A stretch of 64,000 nucleotides of DNA from an uncultured Bacteriovoracaceae bacterium (GTDB taxonomy: Bacteria > Bdellovibrionota > Bacteriovoracia > Bacteriovoracales > Bacteriovoracaceae). The first letter of the stretch is position 1. Each line of letters starts with the position of its first letter. Positions 25,207 to 33,197 of this stretch are shown here, piece by piece. The translations under genes were made by a program, and so were the position numbers. Below the pieces are notes generated by a model that was not told the origin of the DNA, did no database searches, and saw only the letters and a program-made list of their open reading frames with translations. Location of the stretch: the NCBI GenBank assembly GCA_950054155.1, contig CATLOT010000018.1:17890-81889 (forward strand). Reading direction: 5' to 3'.

Positions 25207-27591
25207 ATGGCGTTAAGCGTAATTAAACTTGAAAGCACCCTTGATGCTGCGGGGGAGAATTTTAACTGGGACACAAGAAATTCTTGGACCATTGTCTGTC
25301 CAAACCCAAATGTTGCCGATGCTTTTAGAACAAAAGTTGCTCACCTTGACGGTGTAACAACGACAACGATTGCGAAGTTTTTGAGTGATATTTATAAAGA
25401 GAAGTTTCCAGAAAAGTCGGTTTCTCGAAAAGCCGATCTTGTCCCGGTTCTTGCAACCTTGTGGAAAATTAAAATGGGTGACGCTGACTCTAGTATTTTT
25501 CATCAAGCGTTTGAACTCTTTACCGACCTACGCTCATTCACATTAGATAAAGCTCTGATGAATGAAATATTAGATCACTATCCAGATATTATTAAAGAGG
25601 CCGTAACGACCTTTTGGCTAATTATTGAAAATCAGGGAATAATTGATGAGCATCAGGCCTATAGTGATTTAAATCTTTCCTTGCTTGACCCTGACTCTAA
25701 TAATTCTTTTGATGACGGTCTAATCTTTACGGGATTTTCACATCTTTCTGCTAATCAAATTGAAGTCTTAAAAACCTTAGGGAAGTTTACTGATATTTAT
25801 ATCCCGATTCCTAAGAAAGTAATTGAAGAGTCTCTAAGCACTGATTGGGTCGACTGGATATTGTCTCAAGCTGACGAGGTTATTGAAGAGGAAGCAGAGG
25901 GGAATGTTGAAGAATTTAACGTGTCCTTTTTTAGTAAGGGGCGGGGAAATTATACTCTCGCTTCTGCAATTGAGGAGAGTGTCGGAGATATTATTCTTCC
26001 AAAGAAGAGAATTGACTTTAAATCTGCTCTGGAGATCCCGAGCCGTGATTTCTTCTTTAAATCAAGTGTTGATTTCTTTTCTGGAGTCAGTAGAGAGGTG
26101 AAATTATTGCTCTCGAAAAATATTCAAGCTAGCGAGAGAGAGTTTGTTTCCATTGAAGAGGTTAAAGATGCCTTACGGGAGATGGTGAACAAAGTCGTTC
26201 CTTCTAAGCAAGAGGACTTTGTTCGCTTAAAATTCTTATCGCTTCTTTTTAAAAGTGTTGAGTTTTATGAAGGCTTGTCTGAGGTAAATGAAAAGGTCAC
26301 GGAATTTGACCTTAGTGTCCTTCTTGATATTACTAAGCTTAATCAGCCAAGAAATTTTAACCTCCCTCTTAAGAAGAATTTCTCATTTAACCTTCTTTGT
26401 CTTGCCGACCTCTATCAGGTTAATCACACTCTAAAGAATTATCTCTTTGTAACCTCTGATCATGACCTCTCAATTGGTGGTGTTCCCGATTACCCAAAAG
26501 AAGTTCAGGAACTTTTAATTGCTCTAGGGCCAATGAGGCGTCAGGCTTTAGATTTAAGCTTTTTTGTCAATCATATTAGCGATCTTTTGAAAACAGGGAA
26601 CCTCGAGATTCTCATGGAGGAAGGACTAGAAGTTCATGATCAAGTGTGGAGTACTCTTTTGAGTGAAAGCGATTATACGCGAATTCATTATACGGCAAAA
26701 ACTAATGAACATAGGGAATATCAAGTTGAAGATAAAGACTTGATAGCTTCCCATAATGTAAAGAAGTTAAGTGCAAGTCGTATGCAGACTTTCTTAGAAT
26801 GTCCTCGTAAGTATTATTATTCCTATGTCGATAAATTAGACTTAGAACCCCAGAAAGTTGAAACAATTGATCCTCGTCATCTTGGGGAGGCTCAGCATGC
26901 AGTTGTCCAGCGCTATCTTGAGAATCATTTCGAAATAAAGAGTGAAGTGATTCACCAACTTGTTGATGAGGAATTAATAAATTATCTCCCTGAAGCAATT
27001 TTAAATACACCGCGCTTGTATCAAGAGGCTTATGCTGAAACATTTTTCTATTCATCAAATACGATAGAGCAGTTAATTAAGATCAAAGAAATTGATAAGG
27101 ATGCGCTTTTTACTTTTGAGGTGCCTGTTGAAGTAGACGTTGCTCAAGGGAGAGCAGATGTTGTGATTGAGTCAAAAAAGCTCGGGAAAATGATTTTTGA
27201 TCTTAAGCGCTCCGGAGGCTCGATTCCAGATAAGTACAAGTTTCAAGGAATGAAGTCGATTCAATTATGGTTTTACTTAAATTTCTTGGCTAAAGAAGAG
27301 GAGCTGACAGCATTTGGTTATATTAACCTTTCCGATGCTGCAGGTTCATTAATCTTTGCAAAAGATAAAGATGTTGAGCAGGCCTTAAAATCTGTAGGTT
27401 TTCTAAAATTAAAAAAGATTGAGTCCCTAAAGAATGAATTTGATACCTATAAAATTCAATTTAATGAACTCTTTGAATCAATTTATACAGATATAAATGA
27501 AGGGAGTAGCATGCCGATTAAGCCCTTAGACGCGAGTGTATGTAAATTCTGCTCTGGTCGCCTTGTTTGCGATAGGGGGGTGATCGGATGA
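25207..27591 (+). CDS. addB: AddB-type helicase/nuclease subunit with Fe-S nuclease domain
   Basis: 794 aa, short for AddB. The N-terminal part looks like an inactivated helicase: no Walker A is visible where one would be expected (after NSWTIVCPNPN). The C-terminal PD-(D/E)XK nuclease (about 520-794) has GRADVV, then FDLKRS, then SIQLWFY. The Fe-S cysteines are C532, C779, C782 and C788. With AddA it processes double-strand ends for RecA loading. GAGGAG precedes the ATG, and its stop overlaps the addA start by four bases. Confidence 0.87.
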   Translation: MALSVIKLESTLDAAGENFNWDTRNSWTIVCPNPNVADAFRTKVAHLDGVTTTTIAKFLSDIYKEKFPEKSVSRKADLVPVLATLWKIKMGDADSSIFHQAFELFTDLRSFTLDKALMNEILDHYPDIIKEAVTTFWLIIENQGIIDEHQAYSDLNLSLLDPDSNNSFDDGLIFTGFSHLSANQIEVLKTLGKFTDIYIPIPKKVIEESLSTDWVDWILSQADEVIEEEAEGNVEEFNVSFFSKGRGNYTLASAIEESVGDIILPKKRIDFKSALEIPSRDFFFKSSVDFFSGVSREVKLLLSKNIQASEREFVSIEEVKDALREMVNKVVPSKQEDFVRLKFLSLLFKSVEFYEGLSEVNEKVTEFDLSVLLDITKLNQPRNFNLPLKKNFSFNLLCLADLYQVNHTLKNYLFVTSDHDLSIGGVPDYPKEVQELLIALGPMRRQALDLSFFVNHISDLLKTGNLEILMEEGLEVHDQVWSTLLSESDYTRIHYTAKTNEHREYQVEDKDLIASHNVKKLSASRMQTFLECPRKYYYSYVDKLDLEPQKVETIDPRHLGEAQHAVVQRYLENHFEIKSEVIHQLVDEELINYLPEAILNTPRLYQEAYAETFFYSSNTIEQLIKIKEIDKDALFTFEVPVEVDVAQGRADVVIESKKLGKMIFDLKRSGGSIPDKYKFQGMKSIQLWFYLNFLAKEEELTAFGYINLSDAAGSLIFAKDKDVEQALKSVGFLKLKKIESLKNEFDTYKIQFNELFESIYTDINEGSSMPIKPLDASVCKFCSGRLVCDRGVIG

Positions 27592-30500
27592 GTAATGATT
27601 TAAGCTTAAGAGAGCCTAATGAAGAACAGAAGCTTGCAATAGAGCACCGTGGAGGAGTTCTCTTAAGTGCTGGTGCAGGTTCTGGAAAAACTTTTGTTCT
27701 TGTTGAGCATATTATTTATCTTGTTAATGAGTTTTGTCGAGAAAACCAATCACTCGATCAGATTCAGTTTTCAAGAGAACTAAAAGACTATCTCTCTAAG
27801 ATTGTGCTCATGACCTTTACGAAAAAGGCTGCAGGCGAGCTTTTCTTAAGAATGAAAAAAAGGTTTGTTCTAGCAAAAGAGAGGGCCAAAGAGGGAATGG
27901 AAGAATTCCCTCACTGGATGTGGACAGAGGCCGAGTTAGCTTTACCCTACCTCTATATAGGGACTATCCACGGCTTTTGTTATCGACTCATCAATCAAGG
28001 TTATATTGAAGGCTTTAGTGGCAATGAAGAAATGGTTAGCGATGTTGAGTTTAGAAGTAAGATCGATACCTTAGTTGACCAATGGTTAGATGAAAACTTT
28101 AACGATTTTAGGGAAAATGGCCTTGAGCACCTGATTTTAAATAAGAAGGCCTTAAAGAAAAATTTCGCTCAAATATTCTCTGATACTGATATTCGTCTTC
28201 TTTGGTCTCAGACTTCAGTTGCAGACCTGGAATACGACAATGAGCTTAAGTGGTTTGAAGAGTGTTTAGAGTTAGTTCTCGGGTCTTCTTATAGTGACTT
28301 CGAGATTGATGCGCGTCTCTATGAGCCAGAGAAAAAGAAGCCCAAATGGTTCGACTTCATGGTGAATTTAAATTCGACTGTGAGTGGCAAGCCAGATGTT
28401 ATGAGTTTTATGAAATCGGCTCAGAGTTTCTTTGAATTAAACAATCGCTTTCCCCCTGTAAAAAAGGGAGCTGTCCCTGAAGAAGTTTTTTCTTATTATC
28501 AGAAGGCTAAGGCCCTAAGAGATTTTCTTAAGAATAATTATGAATCGATTGTTAGTTTTGAAAAAAAGTTTGATCTCTTTAGTCTATGGGGCTCTAAGAT
28601 TTTAGAGCTCTATCAATTTATAGAAGACAATTACTTTCAAGAGGGGGGACTTACTTTCACTGATCTCGAGTTTTACGTATGGAGAGCGTTAGAAGGCTCG
28701 CAAGATACGGTTGAGCGAGTTTCAGCGAGTTATAATTATTTTATTATTGATGAATTTCAGGACACGAGTAAGGTTCAGTTTTCTATCGTCTCTAATATTA
28801 TCAATGGGGATATGGCAAAAGTTTTTTCTGTCGGTGATGTCAAACAGGCCATTTATGGCTTTCGTGGTGGTGAGCTTGGTGTCTTTCAAGAAGCCTCTGA
28901 GAAAACTTATCAAAACCTTTCTCTTAGAAAGAATTATCGCTCTAGTGAAAGGGTCATTGAATTCAATAACATCCTCTTTCGTAAAGTGCTTCCTTTGGGT
29001 AAGGAGTATCAAGGAGAGGACCCCTTTAGTGTTGAGATGATTTCTCAGGAGTTTCCTGAAAATAAGGATCATATTGGTACTTTAGAGAAAAAGTGTATTT
29101 TGATTGAGGGGGGAGAGGAAAAGAAGAAGTCCCTACTGCCTACTGAGTTGAATCTCATCGAATCTGTCTATATTGCAAATTATATTAAAAATTGCGACGA
29201 AGAGGTCGCGGTTCTCTATCGAAAACTTGCACCGACAAAGTATTTGATTCCTGAACTCATGAGTGCCGGTGTCGGTTTCACATGCCAGGTAAAGGTCGAA
29301 CTTAGTGAGGACCCTTTCTTAAGCCTTTTTCTTGAGTTCTCTCGTGCCTGTGCCTTTCGAGAAAACGAAAATGAATTTAAAAGATCATTAGTCGTACTAC
29401 GGTTTATAACAGAGAAGATGGGCTCATCCATTGATTTGGATTCTATAAAAGAGATCTTCTTTAAAGAAAGTAAGATCGGGGTTTATAGTGCCTTTAAGGA
29501 GTTCCTATGGGTCACGGGGTTAAGTTCTTCGAACTTAGCGACAACCTTTCCTCTGATAACAGTGTTAAAGGACTTAGCAAAAGATCGAGCTTCTGTCGTA
29601 TTTGAGTATTGTAAAACCTTTCTTAATGGTAATTACAGTCTCGATTTTCAATATGGCTTGAATCCGCAAAGAGTAAAAATAATGACTGTTCACGCCTCTA
29701 AAGGACTTGAGTTTGAAACGGTAATTCTAGGAGGTATTCATACTAACGGTAGCACGGGCGGGAGCTCTGATGCCTTTGGTAAGCTTCCCTTGAGTTTGAC
29801 TTGGTTTGCGGGCTTAGGTAAGTCCGAGCTTTATAAATCCCCGGCCTACCTCTATGAGGAAGAAGTAAAGCGACTTAAGGAATTTTCAGAATTTAAAAGA
29901 CTCTTCTACGTTGCAACAACAAGAGCAGTGGATAAACTTTTGTGGATGGATCTCTCTTATAAAGGAGTACCTGTTAGTTACTCCAAATCCAGTTGGATTA
30001 ACGGTATTAGATTAGTAGAAAACTCAATTGACGAAGAATCTAAAGAGATCCTTAGTATCATAAAAGAGGAAATGAAGAGTGAAGAGTGTCGTTATGAAGA
30101 TTTAATAGTGAGAGATAGCCTCTCTCTCGATGCTCCAATGTTTCATAGAGATAATTTAGGCATTTACTATCCACCAGTGAGTAGTGAGGAATACCGGTTA
30201 GGTACCGGAGCAGAACTTAGTGTTACAAGGCTGGCCACTTTGAAAATGTGTCCTCGAAAGTTTTATTTAAAGAATGTTCTCAAGCTTAGCACAGAAGAAT
30301 GCTCTTTTTTTGAGGTGTGTCAGGAAAATTCTACCTACGAGGAAAATGATATTGTCGAAGAAGAAGGACAGGGTGTATTTGATATTTTGAGTTCATCGGC
30401 TGCACGCGGGTCACTTGTTCACGAGGAAATCGAGTACGCTATAAAACATAATTTAGTTCGGCCAATGACCACAATTCTAGATGAACAAACATCTAAAGGT

Positions 30501-30929
30501 GTTGATTGGATTATTGAAGAACTTAAAGCCCTATCAGAAAACTCAAATTTAGTCAGTGAGGAACCTCTCAAGTTTTCACTTTTTGGACAAATGATATCGG
30601 GAATTCCAGATCTCGTTATTTACAGTAAAGAAGGCATTGTTACTGAGATCTGGGATTTTAAAACGGGACGTTATAATGAAGAGAAGTCTAAACCTTATTG
30701 GCTACAGCTTGAAGCTTATGGCTATGGACTAACTCACTCGGGATTCAAAAATGAGGTAAAACTCGTTCTCGCCTTTATCGATGAAAAAGAACTTGTGGTT
30801 AGAAGTCTTGATCGAAATGGTCTTGAGGAAAGTTTATTTGAAACTTGGCAGCAGCTCTCTAATCTTGAACGAACTAATCAAGAACATTGCAAACAATGTG
30901 AGTATTCACAACTTTGCCAATTGAATTAG
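27588..30929 (+). CDS. addA: AddA-type UvrD/Rep helicase-nuclease
   Basis: 1113 aa. Superfamily 1 helicase motifs in order: SAGAGSGKT (Walker A, about 27-35), TFTKKAAGEL, FIIDEFQDTSKVQ, SVGDVKQAIYGFRGG, LRKNYRS, VHASKGLEFETVILGG and LFYVATTRAVDKL. The C-terminal PD-(D/E)XK nuclease (about 885-1113) has GIPDLV, WDFKTG and QLEAY. Unlike the Bacillus AddA described in the literature, it also has a C...CxxCx5C set (C888, C1101, C1104, C1110), so both subunits seem to carry an Fe-S nuclease. It overlaps addB by four bases. Confidence 0.92.
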   Translation: MSNDLSLREPNEEQKLAIEHRGGVLLSAGAGSGKTFVLVEHIIYLVNEFCRENQSLDQIQFSRELKDYLSKIVLMTFTKKAAGELFLRMKKRFVLAKERAKEGMEEFPHWMWTEAELALPYLYIGTIHGFCYRLINQGYIEGFSGNEEMVSDVEFRSKIDTLVDQWLDENFNDFRENGLEHLILNKKALKKNFAQIFSDTDIRLLWSQTSVADLEYDNELKWFEECLELVLGSSYSDFEIDARLYEPEKKKPKWFDFMVNLNSTVSGKPDVMSFMKSAQSFFELNNRFPPVKKGAVPEEVFSYYQKAKALRDFLKNNYESIVSFEKKFDLFSLWGSKILELYQFIEDNYFQEGGLTFTDLEFYVWRALEGSQDTVERVSASYNYFIIDEFQDTSKVQFSIVSNIINGDMAKVFSVGDVKQAIYGFRGGELGVFQEASEKTYQNLSLRKNYRSSERVIEFNNILFRKVLPLGKEYQGEDPFSVEMISQEFPENKDHIGTLEKKCILIEGGEEKKKSLLPTELNLIESVYIANYIKNCDEEVAVLYRKLAPTKYLIPELMSAGVGFTCQVKVELSEDPFLSLFLEFSRACAFRENENEFKRSLVVLRFITEKMGSSIDLDSIKEIFFKESKIGVYSAFKEFLWVTGLSSSNLATTFPLITVLKDLAKDRASVVFEYCKTFLNGNYSLDFQYGLNPQRVKIMTVHASKGLEFETVILGGIHTNGSTGGSSDAFGKLPLSLTWFAGLGKSELYKSPAYLYEEEVKRLKEFSEFKRLFYVATTRAVDKLLWMDLSYKGVPVSYSKSSWINGIRLVENSIDEESKEILSIIKEEMKSEECRYEDLIVRDSLSLDAPMFHRDNLGIYYPPVSSEEYRLGTGAELSVTRLATLKMCPRKFYLKNVLKLSTEECSFFEVCQENSTYEENDIVEEEGQGVFDILSSSAARGSLVHEEIEYAIKHNLVRPMTTILDEQTSKGVDWIIEELKALSENSNLVSEEPLKFSLFGQMISGIPDLVIYSKEGIVTEIWDFKTGRYNEEKSKPYWLQLEAYGYGLTHSGFKNEVKLVLAFIDEKELVVRSLDRNGLEESLFETWQQLSNLERTNQEHCKQCEYSQLCQLN

Positions 30930-30939
30930 CGAGACTTGA

Positions 30940-30967
30940 TTGCGCAAAAACTGAGTCATGCTAAAAT
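30940..30967 (+). promoter_or_regulatory. extended -10 promoter of the gliding locus
   Basis: TGC plus TAAAAT (hexamer 30962-30967), with TTGCGC (30940-30945) 16 bases upstream. It would start transcription near 30974, giving a leader of about 64 bases before the barrel gene at 31038. Confidence 0.5.
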
Positions 30968-30989
30968 AAGTGTGTAATATTGTTAAAAA

Positions 30990-31015
30990 GGATGGGACCA
31001 CGGAGGGTCCTATCC
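30990..31015 (+). promoter_or_regulatory. stable hairpin in the leader of the OM barrel gene
   Basis: GGATGGGACC (30990-30999) pairs with GGTCCTATCC (31006-31015), including one G-T pair, around a six-base loop. No T-run follows on the plus strand. A T-rich stretch follows on the minus strand, but no minus-strand gene needs it. A stabilising 5' mRNA stem or a control element is likelier than a terminator. Confidence 0.5.
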
Positions 31016-31037
31016 CTTCTCAAGCAGGAAGCTTATC

Positions 31038-31757
31038 ATGAAAAAGAACTGGTCTACCTTCTTTTTATCCCTCTTAATAACGATGATCTCACTCTCGAAT
31101 ACGGACGCGGCAGAGGGGGATACTTATAGTTTTACTTGGCTCGATCAAGATAAAGAAGTCTACGTTCTCCAAAATAGAAAATTTCGAAAAGATGGAAAGT
31201 TTCATCTCAATATAGGAGCTGGGATTACGACATCAGGTGCCTTCGTTGACGCTACAACCTTCCAAGGTCGCGCAGGTTACTTCTTTAAGGAAGAGTGGGG
31301 TGTGGAGCTTGTCTACGCCATTAATAACGGTGAAGAAAATGCGACTGCTGCGAGTGTAAGGAATCCTGGGGGATCAGGATCAGTGCCTTTTCGAAGAATC
31401 GTTGATGGATATGTCGGCGGTATGGTTATGTGGTCGCCATTTTACTCTAAGATTAATACCTTCAACACAATTATTTATATGGACTGGATGATCGGTTTAG
31501 GGGTGGCCAGTTTAGAAGAGACAAATAATTTTGTGGAAGTTGATAGTCGGGGAGTAAGAAATACGGAGACGACCCTTTCTCATACCGGTCTTATGTGGGA
31601 CACAGCTTTAAAGTTTTACTTAAATGAAAACTTTGAAGTTAGGGCTGACCTTACCGTTATCCATTACAAGGCTGATAAGCCTGTGGCCACAAGTACAGCA
31701 GAGTCTGATTACTATTCAAATTGGGACTTCGCTCTTTCTCTTGGTTATTCGTTCTAA
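31038..31757 (+). CDS. outer-membrane beta-barrel protein of the gliding locus
   Basis: 239 aa. Signal peptide MKKNWSTFFLSLLITMISLSNTDA. The mature part has the layout of the short myxobacterial-type OM barrel domain: a charged N-terminal box (VYVLQNRKFRKDGKFHLN), a glycine-rich barrel with YFFKEEWGVELVYA, and a C-terminal strand ending in SLGYSF. In Myxococcus the Glt machinery includes such OM proteins (GltA/GltB/GltH group); which one this matches is unclear. CAGGAAG precedes the ATG. It is the first gene of the gliding operon. Confidence 0.75.
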   Translation: MKKNWSTFFLSLLITMISLSNTDAAEGDTYSFTWLDQDKEVYVLQNRKFRKDGKFHLNIGAGITTSGAFVDATTFQGRAGYFFKEEWGVELVYAINNGEENATAASVRNPGGSGSVPFRRIVDGYVGGMVMWSPFYSKINTFNTIIYMDWMIGLGVASLEETNNFVEVDSRGVRNTETTLSHTGLMWDTALKFYLNENFEVRADLTVIHYKADKPVATSTAESDYYSNWDFALSLGYSF

Positions 31758-31772
31758 TAAAAGGAGCATAAA

Positions 31773-33194
31773 ATGATTAAAAAAATAGCTCCCCTAATAT
31801 TACTCGCTCTGCTGACGTTTCAGGCAAAAGCATCTGCAGATGGTGCATGGGAAACGCTAGTGCGCTCAAAGGGAAATTACAAGTATTACCCTAAAGTAGC
31901 TGCTGGACTTATAAATGAAGGCCTCTATTTCACATCAATACCTTATATAAAAGAATTTCTTTCTCGAGGAGGAGCAAGAAATAATAAAGACGTTGATCTC
32001 TTGATCGATCAGGTTATTACTCAGGTTGGAGTGAGGCAGTTTGAGGTTCTTCCAAATGCTGTCCTTAATAGATCTAACGCTCCCACTATCAAATACATTC
32101 TTGCTAAAAAGAGCTTCAGAAAAGGGGATTATCAAAAGGCATTGAATTACCTCAATGGAACTATCCCAAGAGAGCATCCTTCTAAGCCATTCGCACTTTT
32201 GTTAGAGGGAACGATTTTCTCAATTCTTAAAAAGCCAAAGTCATCTGTTGCTGCCTTTAAAGACTGTATTAGTGAATCGAAGACCCAGATGAATCGTGCC
32301 TCTAGTGACAACCGTTTAAGACAACTTGCTATTAACCGCGACTATTGCACTGTCGGCATTGCTCGCGCAGAATTTGCGGGTAAAGATTTTGAAAGTGCCA
32401 ATTCTTCTTATCTCGATCTGCCGAAGGATAGTTATGTTTGGCCTGAGATTCTTTTTGAGGAGGCATGGAATTCATTTTATTTGAGAGATTACAATAGAAC
32501 GCTAGGCAAACTCGTTACCTATAATGCTCCGATTTTAAACTTTATTTTTAATCCCGAAACGGAAGTTCTTAAGTCTTTGACCTATATGGAGCTTTGCCTC
32601 TTTGATGATGCAAAGAAGGTTGTTGATGATTTTTATAACAAGTATCAAGAGGATACTTTATCCGTTAAAAAGTTTCTGGGGAAGTATGGCAAGGACTACA
32701 AGTACTATTATTTGTTGGCCAAATCGACCTTGAACGGAAAGAGGTCTGGCAATCGTCTCCTTAATACGCTTATGGATAATGTTTTAAGAGATGCTGCTTA
32801 TCGTGAGTTAGTAGATAGCTTTAATCTTGGTCGAGATGAAATTCAAAAGGTGAAATCAATGAGATCAGCGAAGATGAGAAAAGTGTTCTCCGCTAATCTT
32901 AGAGAATCTCTTCTTCTACAACGAGATATGATTGGTGCCTACGTCAGAAAGACACTTCATTTAAATATGGATCATCTTGATAAATCGTTTGAAGGAATGA
33001 CCTATATTAAACTCGAAGTTTTAGGGCGACGAAAGAAACAATTGTATTACTCAGAACAACCCTTTAATCGTGCCAGAGGAGATGTGAAATATCTTAAGCG
33101 TAGTGACAAGCAATACTTTTGGACTTTTAACGGTGAGTTTTGGGCTGATGAATTAGGTGATTATGTTTTCTCTTTAAGATCCGAGTGTGAGTAA
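31773..33194 (+). CDS. GltC-like periplasmic TPR protein
   Basis: 473 aa. Signal peptide MIKKIAPLILLALLTFQAKAS, then helical tetratricopeptide-like repeats (about 25-330), including KSFRKGDYQKALNYL and ILFEEAWNSFYLRDYN. A charged C-terminal domain follows. In Myxococcus GltC is a periplasmic TPR protein encoded between the barrel proteins and GltD; position and type match. AAGGAG lies seven bases before the ATG. The exact orthology is inferred from gene order. Confidence 0.65.
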   Translation: MIKKIAPLILLALLTFQAKASADGAWETLVRSKGNYKYYPKVAAGLINEGLYFTSIPYIKEFLSRGGARNNKDVDLLIDQVITQVGVRQFEVLPNAVLNRSNAPTIKYILAKKSFRKGDYQKALNYLNGTIPREHPSKPFALLLEGTIFSILKKPKSSVAAFKDCISESKTQMNRASSDNRLRQLAINRDYCTVGIARAEFAGKDFESANSSYLDLPKDSYVWPEILFEEAWNSFYLRDYNRTLGKLVTYNAPILNFIFNPETEVLKSLTYMELCLFDDAKKVVDDFYNKYQEDTLSVKKFLGKYGKDYKYYYLLAKSTLNGKRSGNRLLNTLMDNVLRDAAYRELVDSFNLGRDEIQKVKSMRSAKMRKVFSANLRESLLLQRDMIGAYVRKTLHLNMDHLDKSFEGMTYIKLEVLGRRKKQLYYSEQPFNRARGDVKYLKRSDKQYFWTFNGEFWADELGDYVFSLRSECE

Positions 33195-33197
33195 AAG

